DNA of 44,390 bases. It comes from H111-94 sp034436045. Lineage in GTDB: Bacteria; Chloroflexota; Ktedonobacteria; Ktedonobacterales; Ktedonobacteraceae. The translations under genes and the position numbers were made by a program. Each line of letters begins with the position of its first letter. The first letter of the stretch is position 1. The stretch covers positions 1 to 44,390 of the forward strand of contig DAOTVZ010000003.1 in NCBI GenBank assembly GCA_034436045.1. The letters are read 5' to 3'. The notes under the pieces are model-generated. The model saw only the letters and a list, made by a program, of their open reading frames with translations, made no database searches and had not been told where the DNA came from. Of this stretch, positions 1-8,449 are shown in pieces.

Positions 1-2
1 TC

Positions 3-593
3 CCACTAAAGATGGATGTCCGCAAAAACGTTTTGCCACGCGACATTGATCTTATTCTCTTTTATACCCCATCACTCACACCTGCCCACCTGCAAGTTGT
101 AGAACAGGTTTGCGTGAGTGCCCAGCAAGTGCCTGTCGTCGTGTTGACGAAACATACTTCTTCTACCGATATCGTAAAGTACCTTGAGAGCGGGATTGAT
201 GAGTATCTGGTGATGCCTTTATCTTCTCAAGAACTGGTAGCCCGCTTAAAAGCCCTTTTGAGAAGAACGACACATATATGTCATGAAGTATTGAGTTATA
301 GTGATGTTCAACTAGATACCTTAACACGGGTTGTGCGTAGAGGAACACACGAAATAGAACTATCTCCTACAGAATACGAACTTCTGGTGTTATTCCTCCG
401 TAGACCTCATCAGGTGTTCACGCATGAGATGATTCTGCAATGTGTTTGGGGGGCTGATTTTGTTGGCACTACTGCTGTGGTAGAAGTTTACATTGGGTAT
501 CTGAGAGCTAAATTAGAAGCGCATGGAGAGCCTCGTCTCATCCAGACTGTGCGGGGAGTCGGATACGTCCTGAAAGAGAAGGGGAAGGAATGA
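3..593 (+). CDS. OmpR/PhoB-type response regulator with degenerate receiver (5' end outside window)
   Basis: The reading frame is open to the window edge, so the true start lies upstream; the first in-window ATG is at 12. What remains is the second half of a receiver domain and a complete winged-helix DNA-binding domain (about residues 95-190 counted from that ATG, ending ...RLIQTVRGVGYVLKEK). Family receivers carry the phospho-acceptor in a strand like DLVLLDLMLP. Here the strand reads DLILFYTPSLTP, with Tyr where Asp is expected, and the conserved Lys-Pro near the end of the receiver reads MP (EYLVMPLSSQEL). The conserved Thr after beta-4 (VVVLTKHT) is kept. It probably binds DNA without classical phosphorylation, or needs another input. 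No kinase gene follows; the next gene is a secreted protein. The OmpR assignment is secure and the loss of function in the receiver is inferred. Confidence 0.88.
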   Translation, partial: PLKMDVRKNVLPRDIDLILFYTPSLTPAHLQVVEQVCVSAQQVPVVVLTKHTSSTDIVKYLESGIDEYLVMPLSSQELVARLKALLRRTTHICHEVLSYSDVQLDTLTRVVRRGTHEIELSPTEYELLVLFLRRPHQVFTHEMILQCVWGADFVGTTAVVEVYIGYLRAKLEAHGEPRLIQTVRGVGYVLKEKGKE

Positions 594-823
594 TTTTTTC
601 ACGCTTTCCCATTCTTGGGGTATTCTTGTAGAATTCTTGGGATAGTCTTAAAAAGGTCAGGTATGCTAGGAGCAGTGAAGCAAGAGAACACCCTATGGAT
701 GAGGGAAAGTACGTTAATAATATTCTCTTGCGCTGGTAAGCTCTCAGCGTTACATTTCTCCCTTGAATATGTAGCATCTGAGAAACATGCGATACCTTAG
801 TTTAAGAAAGGAAACAGGTATTC

Positions 824-1366
824 ATGAAGAAAGCTATGCTGCTACCACTGGTTCTCGCCTTTACGCTGCTGGCAACCCTATTTGCGTTTGTGCCAGCCGC
901 CAGCGCATCATCAGGTCCGGGGCCATATCCAAAGGGATGCATACCTGGCTATGCCTACACCAATGTGTCTAACTGGGGTACTGATCGTGTTCAAACGAGT
1001 CCAGAGTTTTACTATAACAATAACACATCGGTGACAGTGACAAAAACCTGGACATCAACCATCTCCGTCTCAGTAACAATCAGTGCCACAGGGCAAGCCA
1101 GCGGTGATTTAAATGCTGTATTGGCTGGTGTAAAAGCTCAGGTCAATGCAGGTGTGCAATTCAGTATCACAGGTACCTACACTGATTCAGTCACGTACAA
1201 CATACCTCCTGGCAAGAGTATCGGTGTCACCTATGGGGTAACACGCCAGATCGCCTATGGCGATTATACCTATCTCAGTAATTACTGTGTAACGACCGAT
1301 TACGGCTATCAGGAGTCATGGAGTCCGTGGAGATTGGAGTGGCTAAAAGTAGCAGGCAATCTCTAA
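824..1366 (+). CDS. Small secreted beta-rich protein, possibly aerolysin/ETX-MTX2-like
   Basis: The 180-residue product has a clear Sec signal peptide: MKKA, a hydrophobic stretch over residues 5-22, and an AxA-type cleavage site near PAASASS. The mature part is rich in Thr, Ser, Val and Tyr. It has an alternating polar/hydrophobic region (about residues 68-125) followed by an IPPGKS turn. That arrangement resembles the amphipathic hairpin and following Pro-Gly turn of the aerolysin/ETX-MTX2 beta-pore-forming fold, but this is pattern resemblance only. Two cysteines in the mature protein (in KGCIPGY and SNYCVTT) could form a disulfide. The ribosome site AAGGAAACAGG lies a few bases before the ATG at 824. 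It stands alone between a regulator and an ABC permease. A surface or structural protein is an equally good alternative, so I assign no function. Confidence 0.8.
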   Translation: MKKAMLLPLVLAFTLLATLFAFVPAASASSGPGPYPKGCIPGYAYTNVSNWGTDRVQTSPEFYYNNNTSVTVTKTWTSTISVSVTISATGQASGDLNAVLAGVKAQVNAGVQFSITGTYTDSVTYNIPPGKSIGVTYGVTRQIAYGDYTYLSNYCVTTDYGYQESWSPWRLEWLKVAGNL

Positions 1367-1598
1367 CAATAAGATTGTCCAGGCACACAAGTACATGATA
1401 GATTGATTCTCACTCTATCGTCCAATTGAGGAGATGAGAGATCTGGCATTGGTGATAAACCAGTGCCAGACATATAATATTGTTTGGCAGCCTTGCGAAT
1501 ATTACGTTTCTTTGCTAAGAGAGCGATCTTTAGCAAAACAGCAGTCTCATAGACGCAAACATCTGGTAGGGTGCCTGGAAGCAAGGGAAGGAAAATCA

Positions 1599-4232
1599 AT
1601 GTGGTTTTATCTCTTTACACAGACAAAACGGCAAAAGGTGCGTAGTGCATTGATTAGTGGCGGATTCTTGCTGGTCGCCTGCGCGTTAATACTTCTGAGC
1701 GCCACGACGCTGACTACCGGCGTGCGTGTGCAGCAGGAGATCAATCAGAACTGGCGACCGGCTTATGATTTGCTGGTGCTACCCGCTCAGGCTAAAATCG
1801 GTACCGGCCTGGTTATTGCTCCTGATACATTCGAGGCGTATAACGGGGGCATCAGTATTAGCCAATATCAGCAGTTACGTAAATTATCTGGCATCGCCGT
1901 TGCCGCCCCCGTAGCTTTTCTGGGTTATGTGCAATTGCCGGTACCCAGTATTTTCTTTCAACCAGATGGCCATCCCCTTCCCCCAGGCTACTATCAGCTA
2001 GACTGGACACTTACGTCTTTCGATGGACAGCACAACATCGTCGAGCAGCAGCAACAGGTTTTTTTTCACCAGGTCACTCCATCAGAATGTGCCCCATCAG
2101 GCGCAACCATCATGAATAGCGCAACCATCAATCTTCTGTGTGGCAATTCGCCGGTTTTTCAAGGGGCCATGTCTTCTCAACAATCTCAGACATATGCCAG
2201 CCCTTATCTGCTTAATACAGGAACATTTTTGCTGGCCGCCATAGACCCCACAGAAGAAAACCAGCTTGTTCACCTCAAGAACTATACGCAAGGTGGCATG
2301 CTGGCACCAGGTCAATCAATAAGCGCCAGAGCAGGCAGTTCCGTGAATCAACCGATGTACAATGTCCCTATCCTCGTTAATAGCCACCTGCCAGGGCGAA
2401 TCATGCTCCAGGCACACCTGTCGCGCGTTGAAACGCCCCAGAACAGCAATGTTGCCGCGCAAGGAGGCGTAGCCTATCTCAAAGGGATGCCAGAGCAGAC
2501 GATCTTTCATGGCACCATCCCGGTGAGTCAGAACGATCCGCACAATTTCACAGGCCACGCGTTGGACTGGAACGGCACATCCTGGCAGGCCACAGCCAGT
2601 CCACCACCCGGCTATGCCGGTTCATTGCTCACCTATACTCCCTCTGGCCTGACGTATCAAGCCACGAGGAGTCCCACGGGCACCAATGAACCGGCCTATA
2701 CACTTGTCCCGGTTGCTGCGCAAGGCAACGAGCCAGTCTTTCGCACGATTCATCCCTACCCCTTTGCCAGCATTGGGCAAGGGAGTATTCCCCCCTATTA
2801 TTTCATTCAACCAGTGGGCACGTATAATGGAGAGGAACTGGCAACACAATTTAGCAATGCTCTGAACTGGCTACCGGATAGCACCTACGCCGCAGCGCCA
2901 ACTATTCTGCGCTATGATACGAGCGGGCAGGCGGTAAAGCCTGTGCAACTCCTGCCCACTACCAATGACGCCGGTTTCTTGTTACAACCACCGCTGGCTT
3001 TAACGACGCTCACAGTAGCCCAGCAGTTGAAAGGTAATAACTGCATTAGCATGATCCGCGTGCGGCTAAGCGGCTCCATCAGGGCCGATCAACAGGGCTG
3101 GCTGCACATTTCACAAGTAGCGCAAGAGATCCGACAACGTTTGGGTCTACAGGTGATTGTCACAGCGGGATCTTCGCCTCAGCCAACGCTGGTGTATGTG
3201 CCTGGAACAGTCGGCACCACGCAAGCAGCCAATGTCTCCGGCTGGGTCGAGGAACGCTGGATTCACGTGGGTGCCAGTCTTGTTTATGGACAACGTTCGG
3301 CAACTATCCAGTGGATACTGCTGGGCTGCGTGTTGCTAGTTTGCCTGGGCTATTTCTGCGTCATGTTTAACGCGCAGTTTGCCAGTCAGCAGCGCGATAT
3401 CACGATTTTGAGCGCTTTGGGCTGGAGACCCCAACAACTGCTCGGCTTCTTTCTCGCGCATGCCATCCTGATGGCTATTGCGGGCGGCATCCCCGGCGTC
3501 ATGCTGGCGCTGCTGATCGTTCACGCGACCGGCACCACGCCCTTCTGGCCTGTTGTCATGCTCACATTCCCTATGCTTTTCTGCCTGACACTGCTCTGCG
3601 TGGCCTATCCCACCTGGCAACTCTACCGGTTGCGTCCCGCTGAAGTGTTGCGCTCAGGACAGGCATTACCACGTAACAGGAGACAAGCCACATCAGGCAT
3701 GTTCTACCGATGGGGCATTCACTTCCAAGCTCGGATGCTATTAGTACTAGCTTGTTTCTTCTGCTCCGCCCTCTTGCTGACCACAATGGCCTACAGCCTG
3801 CTCAGTTTCTACCAATCGTTGCAGGGGACGCTGTTAGGTAATTATATCCTGCTCCAAACCGGGCTGCTCCAGCTTGCAGGTGGTACGACCGCTCTAGCTT
3901 TGACCTTCACCTGCGTCACTGACGTGCTGTTGTTGCAGGTACGGGAACGGCAATGCGAACTGGCATTGATGCAGGCTGTTGGTTGGCGCGTAAGCCTGCT
4001 ACAACGGCAATTCCTGCGCGAAGGCATTTTGCTTACGCTGGTCAGTGCATTCCCCGGCGTTCTTGTCGCGTGTAGCTTGCTGTTCCTCTACCACGCGACA
4101 TTCAGCCTCGCGTTGCTCGCACCAGCGCTGGCTATTATGCTGTTACTCATCCTCTTAGTGATGGGGGCAACGCTTCCGGCCATCCACCTGGTTAGCCGGA
4201 TACCGCTCGTTTCAGCACTGCGCTCATCTTGA
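1599..4232 (+). CDS. MacB/FtsX-like ABC transporter permease
   Basis: The 877-residue product is an integral membrane permease. A transmembrane helix near residues 15-40 is followed by a very large extracytoplasmic domain (about 40-560). Three helices with an FtsX-type pattern come next (about 570-690, including ...QRDITILSALGWRPQQLLGFF), then a second helix set to the C-terminus containing RERQCELALMQAVGWR. The repeated ...ALGWR/AVGWR motif is the FtsX-domain coupling region that contacts the ATPase. I chose the ATG at 1599 because AAGGGAAGGAAAATCA precedes it; an upstream in-frame ATG at 1434 would add 55 non-conserved residues and lacks a site. The family exports lipoproteins, peptides or drugs, or does mechanical work at the envelope. 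The lipoprotein just downstream and the LolD/MacB-type ATPase at 5085-5819 are the likely partners. Confidence 0.88.
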   Translation: MWFYLFTQTKRQKVRSALISGGFLLVACALILLSATTLTTGVRVQQEINQNWRPAYDLLVLPAQAKIGTGLVIAPDTFEAYNGGISISQYQQLRKLSGIAVAAPVAFLGYVQLPVPSIFFQPDGHPLPPGYYQLDWTLTSFDGQHNIVEQQQQVFFHQVTPSECAPSGATIMNSATINLLCGNSPVFQGAMSSQQSQTYASPYLLNTGTFLLAAIDPTEENQLVHLKNYTQGGMLAPGQSISARAGSSVNQPMYNVPILVNSHLPGRIMLQAHLSRVETPQNSNVAAQGGVAYLKGMPEQTIFHGTIPVSQNDPHNFTGHALDWNGTSWQATASPPPGYAGSLLTYTPSGLTYQATRSPTGTNEPAYTLVPVAAQGNEPVFRTIHPYPFASIGQGSIPPYYFIQPVGTYNGEELATQFSNALNWLPDSTYAAAPTILRYDTSGQAVKPVQLLPTTNDAGFLLQPPLALTTLTVAQQLKGNNCISMIRVRLSGSIRADQQGWLHISQVAQEIRQRLGLQVIVTAGSSPQPTLVYVPGTVGTTQAANVSGWVEERWIHVGASLVYGQRSATIQWILLGCVLLVCLGYFCVMFNAQFASQQRDITILSALGWRPQQLLGFFLAHAILMAIAGGIPGVMLALLIVHATGTTPFWPVVMLTFPMLFCLTLLCVAYPTWQLYRLRPAEVLRSGQALPRNRRQATSGMFYRWGIHFQARMLLVLACFFCSALLLTTMAYSLLSFYQSLQGTLLGNYILLQTGLLQLAGGTTALALTFTCVTDVLLLQVRERQCELALMQAVGWRVSLLQRQFLREGILLTLVSAFPGVLVACSLLFLYHATFSLALLAPALAIMLLLILLVMGATLPAIHLVSRIPLVSALRSS

Positions 4233-4307
4233 GCATCGAACCCTGAAACTTGTCCTCTTTCACTTTAGAGAAATGTTTTACCAGTTCTTCAAAGGAGAAA
4301 CATCATT

Positions 4308-4754
4308 ATGCAACGTCTAACCATCCCTTCACTGTTGCTTATTCTTCTGCTCGTCCTGCTTGCTGGATGTAGCGGGGCCACTAACCCCCCTTCCACGATT
4401 TCGGCGACGAATACGCCCCATCCGACAAGCAGCCCGACAGCACAGGCTACCGCGTTTGTTGCCGTCACGCCGGATGGAGGCCTCACGCTCGACTGTTCCC
4501 ATCTGCACCAGTCGTTTACCCTGAATAATTCTAGCCAGCAAACCCTAAAATGGACAAGCAGGCTCTATTATATAGACAATAACAATGATGTTACATCAGC
4601 ACAGCTTGTACCATCAAGTGGCACGCTTGATGCACAAACTGCTATCACGGTGGAGCTACAAGGTTCGGCCAGTAGATCATTCATCGTATCAATCTTATCA
4701 CAGGCCACACCTGCCTACACACGAGGCATTAGCCAGGAAATAACCTGCAAGTGA
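4308..4754 (+). CDS. Small lipoprotein
   Basis: The 148-residue product begins with a lipoprotein signal peptide, a hydrophobic run ending in LLAGC (Cys near residue 21). This is the lipobox used for diacylglyceryl attachment and anchoring on the outer face of the membrane. A Thr/Ser/Pro-rich linker follows (about 25-50), then a roughly 95-residue domain with two Cys (LDCSHLHQSF near the start and the C-terminal EITCK) that may form a disulfide. The alternating pattern (FTLNNSSQQTLKWT, ITVELQGSAS) suggests an Ig-like beta-sandwich, but I recognise no family. The site AAAGGAGAAACATCATT precedes the ATG. It lies 75 bp behind the ABC permease, probably in the same transcript, so it could be an accessory protein or substrate of that transporter. 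Confidence 0.82.
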   Translation: MQRLTIPSLLLILLLVLLAGCSGATNPPSTISATNTPHPTSSPTAQATAFVAVTPDGGLTLDCSHLHQSFTLNNSSQQTLKWTSRLYYIDNNNDVTSAQLVPSSGTLDAQTAITVELQGSASRSFIVSILSQATPAYTRGISQEITCK

Positions 4755-4825
4755 TAGAAAACTGCACAGGTCATGATAGAGCAGATGATAGTGTCACGGG
4801 TCATGATCTAGCAGGGTGTCCATAA

Positions 4826-4879
4826 AGAGAACGCCTCTACAAAAAGTGCGAAGCTGCTTTTATTGTAGAGGTGTTCTCT
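4826..4879 (+). terminator. Strong hairpin downstream of the permease-lipoprotein genes
   Basis: Two 17-base arms (4826-4842 and 4863-4879; AGAGAACGCCTCTACAA against TTGTAGAGGTGTTCTCT) pair with one G-U and a 20-base loop. The U-tract is poor, so the hairpin may stabilise the 3' end as much as terminate transcription. Confidence 0.6.
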
Positions 4880-4888
4880 TGTATTGAT

Positions 4889-4996
4889 GTTTAGACTAAT
4901 TTCTCATAGAACGGCCTGTAGAGCGGGATGAGACACATTCTTGCGAAAATTGCTCCAGTGGCTTCCCAGGCCGATTCACGGAAAATTAGTCTAAAC
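4889..4996. mobile_element. 108 bp element with terminal inverted repeats (MITE or IS remnant)
   Basis: The ends are perfect 14-base inverted repeats (GTTTAGACTAATTT at 4889-4902 and its complement at 4983-4996). After nine unmatched bases both ends again share CGGCCTG, giving an imperfect terminal repeat of about 30 bp. There is no coding capacity inside and no clear target duplication outside. This architecture fits a non-autonomous transposable element or the collapsed remains of an insertion sequence. Confidence 0.6.
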
Positions 4997-5084
4997 TCCA
5001 ATCTTGTAGTTACCCAGCGTTCCCCAACGCCCGATGGCTCCCCAAAAAACTACCCGCGTAAGACCGCAGGAGCCACTTTGATTA

Positions 5085-5819
5085 TCAAGCATGCTTCGTG
5101 CCTGTTTTACTCATTGCCTCAAGGCGAATAACGCGGTCGGCGCTAGCGGCAATCTGCTGGTCATGTGTGACCATAATAAGCGTCTGTTCGCCGCTTTGCT
5201 GCAACTCACGCAAGAGTACCAACACTTCTGTGCCAGTTGCGAGGTCCAAATTGCCGGTCGGCTCGTCAGCCAGCACGACAGTGGGCCGATTGATGAGAGC
5301 ACGGGCAATGGCGACGCGCTGTTGCTCACCGCCGGAGAGGCGCGCGGGCGCGTGGCCCAGGCGCTCACCCAGCCCAACGCGCCGTAGCAATTCGCTGGCG
5401 CGCTGTTTGAGATCAAACGTGAGCTGGCGACGATAGGGTAGCAAGGGGGCCATCACGTTCTCCAGCGCCGTCAGGTTGGGCAACAGGTAGAAGAGTTGGA
5501 AGATAAAGCCGATCTTTTCGCGCCGGAAATCGGCAGCCGCAGGGCCGCGCAGCTTATGCACTGCTATTCCGTCCAGCCAGATTTCACCTTCTGTAGGTGC
5601 ATCAAGTGCGCCCAACAGAGCCAGTAGCGTGGTCTTGCCTGTCCCTGATGGGCCGGTGATGGCGACAAACTCGCCACGCCTGACCACTAAATTGACATCA
5701 CGCAGAATTTCCAATTTGCCGTTGGGCAAGGGATAGGTTTTGCCGAGATGTTCCACCCACAAAATACTATCGCTCCCCTGTTCCTTACCACCTGTAAGAG
5801 CCGGAGTTCCTTGTTCCAT
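5085..5819 (-). CDS. ABC transporter ATP-binding protein, LolD/MacB type
   Basis: The 244-residue ATPase has all motifs in order: Walker A GPSGTGKTT (about residues 56-64), Q-loop in FIFQLFYLLPNLT, signature LSGGEQQR, Walker B VVLADEPTGNLD, and the switch His in VTHDQ. The sequence ALENVMAPLLPYRR after the Q-loop and the EPTGNLD form are typical of the MacB/LolD/FtsE group that pairs with FtsX-domain permeases. That makes the permease at 1599-4232 its obvious partner even though the two genes converge and must be transcribed separately. The start at 5819 is preceded by AAAGGATAA about 13 bases upstream, so spacing is somewhat long. The fold and group assignment is certain; the substrate is unknown. 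Confidence 0.93.
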   Translation of the reverse strand: MEQGTPALTGGKEQGSDSILWVEHLGKTYPLPNGKLEILRDVNLVVRRGEFVAITGPSGTGKTTLLALLGALDAPTEGEIWLDGIAVHKLRGPAAADFRREKIGFIFQLFYLLPNLTALENVMAPLLPYRRQLTFDLKQRASELLRRVGLGERLGHAPARLSGGEQQRVAIARALINRPTVVLADEPTGNLDLATGTEVLVLLRELQQSGEQTLIMVTHDQQIAASADRVIRLEAMSKTGTKHA

Positions 5820-6013
5820 ACTGAATGAAATTATCCTTTCAGTTTTGTCCTATTTAGTATATCATATGGCTTTACTCCGTTCACTATGCTCGCATGAGCA
5901 TTAAGCGGGCTAACATACACAAAACCATGCGTTCATCTCCATTTTTATGCTATAATAATGACGGTTGGAATTTGCCTTTCTACATTGTGGAATATCGAAA
6001 GGACGAACGCAGC

Positions 6014-7621
6014 ATGACCACGCAAGCACAGACGCACTACGCCGAGGGCATCGAGATTAACGCCCCCATCACACCGGAGTTCGCCGAGATTTTGACGCCG
6101 GAGGCTATGAACCTCGTCGCCAAACTCTCGCGCGCCTTCGAGGGCCGCCGCGAGGAACTGCTGGCCCGCCGCGCACAGCGTCAGGCCGAGATCGACGCGG
6201 GCAAGCTTCCCGATTTCTTGCCGGAAACCGCACATATCCGCGAGAGCGAGTGGACGGTTGCCCCCATTCCGCCTGATCTGCTGGATCGCCGTGTGGAGAT
6301 TACCGGCCCGGTTGATCGTAAGATGATTATTAACGCGCTCAATTCCGGCGCAAAGGTCTTTATGGCTGACTTTGAGGATTCTCATGCCCCTACCTGGGAA
6401 GGCACTATTCAGGGGCAGATCAACCTGCGCGACGCTGTAAATGGCACCATCACCTTCACTAATCCCGACGGTCGGCTCTATCGCCTGAACGAGAAGATTG
6501 CCACCTTGCTGGTGCGTCCGCGCGGCTGGCATCTGGATGAGAAGCACGTGCTGGTTGATGGCAAGCCCGTCTCCGGCGGCATCTTCGACTTTGCGCTCTA
6601 CTTCTTCCATAACGCCAAAAACCTGCTCGCCAAAGGCTCCGGCCCTTACTTCTATTTGCCCAAGATGGAGAGCCATCTGGAAGCGCGTCTCTGGAACGAC
6701 ATCTTCGTCATGGCGCAGCAAGAGCTGGGTATCCCCAACGGCACCATCCGCGCTACCGTGCTGATCGAGACCATTCTCGCCACCTTCGAGATGGATGAAA
6801 TCCTCTACGAATTGCGCGACCACTCCGCCGGCCTGAACTGTGGTCGCTGGGACTATATCTTCAGCGCCATCAAGAAGTTCCGCAACCTGCCGGAGTTCAT
6901 CTATCCTGACCGCGCGCAGGTCACGATGACGACGCACTTCATGCGCTCGTACTCCCTGCTGCTGATTAAAACCTGCCATCGCCGCAACGCGCACGCGATG
7001 GGCGGCATGGCGGCGCAGATTCCCATTAAGAATGACCCCAAAGCCAATGAGGAGGCGCTGGAGCGCGTGCGGGCAGATAAGCGGCGTGAGGCTACCGACG
7101 GACACGATGGCACCTGGGTGGCTCATCCCGGTCTGGTTTCAGTAGCAATGGAAGAGTTCGATGCCGTTATGAAGACGCCGAACCAGATTCACCGCAAGCG
7201 CGAGGACGTGTCGGTGACGGCGGCAGACCTGCTAGCCGTCCCGCAGGGCACGATTACCGAGGGCGGCGTGCGCAACAATATCAGCGTGAGCTTGCAATAC
7301 CTGGAGTCGTGGCTGCGCGGCATCGGCTGCGTACCGATCTTTAATCTGATGGAAGATGCCGCCACCGTCGAGATCGCGCGCTCTCAGCTCTGGCAGTGGC
7401 TCCATCATCCAAAGGGCATCCTGAACGACGGTCGCAAATTCACCCCCGAACTCTACAAGGCTTTGCAGGCCGATGAGCTACGCAAGCTGAGAGAGTCCCT
7501 CGGTGAAGAGGAGTTTGCCAGACGTAAGTTTGATATTGCGGTGAAAATCCTCGACGAGATCATTCTCAACGATGAGTTCACCGAGTTCCTGACCTTGCCG
7601 GCGTACAAATACCTGGATTAA
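6014..7621 (+). CDS. aceB: Malate synthase A
   Basis: The 535-residue enzyme condenses glyoxylate with acetyl-CoA to malate in the glyoxylate cycle, in the cytoplasm. The length matches the A isoform (about 530-550; isoform G is over 700). Recognisable blocks are VFMADFEDSHAPTW, the ETxxATFEMDEILYELRDH segment with GLNCGRWDYIFS, the TTHFMRSY block, and RNAHAMGGMAAQIPIK. I chose the ATG at 6014 because AAAGGACG lies just before it and conserved homology begins soon after; the frame extends back to 5894 but those 40 residues look non-coding. No isocitrate lyase gene is in the window, so whether a full glyoxylate shunt exists cannot be told. A strong bidirectional hairpin follows the stop. Confidence 0.96.
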   Translation: MTTQAQTHYAEGIEINAPITPEFAEILTPEAMNLVAKLSRAFEGRREELLARRAQRQAEIDAGKLPDFLPETAHIRESEWTVAPIPPDLLDRRVEITGPVDRKMIINALNSGAKVFMADFEDSHAPTWEGTIQGQINLRDAVNGTITFTNPDGRLYRLNEKIATLLVRPRGWHLDEKHVLVDGKPVSGGIFDFALYFFHNAKNLLAKGSGPYFYLPKMESHLEARLWNDIFVMAQQELGIPNGTIRATVLIETILATFEMDEILYELRDHSAGLNCGRWDYIFSAIKKFRNLPEFIYPDRAQVTMTTHFMRSYSLLLIKTCHRRNAHAMGGMAAQIPIKNDPKANEEALERVRADKRREATDGHDGTWVAHPGLVSVAMEEFDAVMKTPNQIHRKREDVSVTAADLLAVPQGTITEGGVRNNISVSLQYLESWLRGIGCVPIFNLMEDAATVEIARSQLWQWLHHPKGILNDGRKFTPELYKALQADELRKLRESLGEEEFARRKFDIAVKILDEIILNDEFTEFLTLPAYKYLD

Positions 7622-7642
7622 GCTTATTCCGATTGAATATGT

Positions 7643-7714
7643 GATAAGCAAGAAAGGTCGGCGTCAAAAGGCACTCGTGCGGTTGCTTTTTGACGCTGGC
7701 CTTTCTTGCTTATC
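7643..7714 (+). terminator. Long perfect-stem terminator after malate synthase
   Basis: Arms of about 30 bases (starting GATAAGCAAGAAAGGTCGGC and mirrored by the sequence ending at 7714) enclose a loop near 7672-7686. The stem is nearly perfect and is followed by mixed sequence, so it could act in both directions. Confidence 0.75.
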
Positions 7715-7870
7715 GCGTATCCAGCAAATCTATCAATCTTCACAACAATTTCACTCATCTCATCGGTATTTTTACGGCATTTTCATGTCGGGCCGGTATA
7801 GTGGAAGAGGCATCCATGAGAGGTGCCGTTGCTTGTGTGGGGTATATGTGTGTCATAAAGGAGGAAGTGT

Positions 7871-8185
7871 ATGGCAACATCACCGGTAGCTTTCGCAAGT
7901 ATTCGATCCACCGCTACGTCGCCCGCTCAACGTGATCTTCATACGGAGGAGATAGCGCCCCTGGGCGGCAAGGCGCTCTTTTGTATTCACAGCAAAGCGA
8001 CCACACCAGAGACCTTGCGCAGTATTGAGCGGCGTGAACGCATTGTCCTTATGCTGCTCAACGGTCAACGCACCATCCCTGACATCGCGCGCCTGCTTCA
8101 CCGCAGCGAATTGGAGGTTACACACAGCCTGATTCGTCTCTTGAAGCTTGGATACGCCGAGTATATCGGACAACGAAAAATATAA
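7871..8185 (+). CDS. Small helix-turn-helix protein
   Basis: The 104-residue product has an extremely good ribosome site (AAAGGAGGAAGTGT before the ATG). Residues about 45-100 (LRSIERRERIVLMLLNGQRTIPDIARLLHRSELEVTHSLIRLLKLGYAEYI, discontinuous here) have the spacing of a winged helix: helix, a turn at RTIPDIARLL, a recognition-like helix EVTHSLIRLL and a short wing. Similar domains end DUF4388/PatA-type proteins, where they serve signalling or DNA binding. The N-terminal 40 residues are low complexity. It stands alone between malate synthase and the sensor kinase, with its own terminator or operator-like AT-rich dyad behind it. The function is unknown. Confidence 0.75.
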   Translation: MATSPVAFASIRSTATSPAQRDLHTEEIAPLGGKALFCIHSKATTPETLRSIERRERIVLMLLNGQRTIPDIARLLHRSELEVTHSLIRLLKLGYAEYIGQRKI

Positions 8186-8211
8186 CCGGCTGCATAACGC
8201 AATGCGCAACG

Positions 8212-8234
8212 AATTTCTAAAATTGTTAGAAATT
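8212..8234. repeat. AT-rich 9-bp dyad next to a promoter
   Basis: AATTTCTAA (8212-8220) and TTAGAAATT (8226-8234) form a perfect dyad with a 5-base spacer, ending 14 bases before the -35 box at 8249. It could be a regulator binding site or a weak terminator for the preceding gene. Confidence 0.45.
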
Positions 8235-8248
8235 TGTTACAGAAAGTG

Positions 8249-8278
8249 CTGACATTTTGCTCACTTATGCGTTATAAT
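8249..8278 (+). promoter_or_regulatory. Sigma-70 type promoter
   Basis: CTGACA at 8249-8254 and TATAAT at 8273-8278 are separated by 18 bases. The predicted transcription start is near 8285, about 315 bases before the sensor-kinase start. Confidence 0.7.
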
Positions 8279-8303
8279 ACATAGGCCTGTAATGGAGAGC
8301 GGG

Positions 8304-8345
8304 ATGTACGTGAGCAAGCACACCACCTCGACGAGCAGCTTGTAG
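8304..8345 (+). CDS. Possible 13-residue leader peptide
   Basis: An ATG at 8304 follows GGAGAGCGGG and opens a 13-codon frame (MYVSKHTTSTSSL) rich in Thr and Ser, ending in TAG. It lies just after the predicted start of transcription and before the nested stems. It could couple translation to folding of the leader, but with so short a frame chance is a real alternative. Confidence 0.25.
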   Translation: MYVSKHTTSTSSL

Positions 8346-8449
8346 CGTGCATCTGGACTACCCGTGCAACCTTTTCCCCATGGGGTTAGCACGCGCACCA
8401 TTCAGAGTTTCGCGCATGCTGCTTTTAGTACGTATGCGCGTGGTATGGG

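Larger units (their letters stand above)
4755..5084. other. Intergenic region between lipoprotein gene and ABC ATPase
   Basis: This 330 bp stretch lies between two convergent genes and has no convincing gene. It holds a short direct repeat (GGTCATGATAGAGCAG and GGTCATGATCTAGCAG, roughly 4769-4815), the terminator hairpin at 4826-4879 and the inverted-repeat element at 4889-4996, both listed separately. Nothing recognisable is seen between 4997 and the ATPase stop. Confidence 0.6.

Noticed and set aside
1434..1598. Upstream extension of the ABC permease
   Set aside because: The extra 55 residues look non-coding, and the ATG at 1599 has a good ribosome site directly before the first membrane helix.
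5945..7126. A 393-codon open frame on the minus strand
   Set aside because: It lies entirely antisense to malate synthase, has no recognisable domain or ribosome site, and arises from the codon bias of the real gene.
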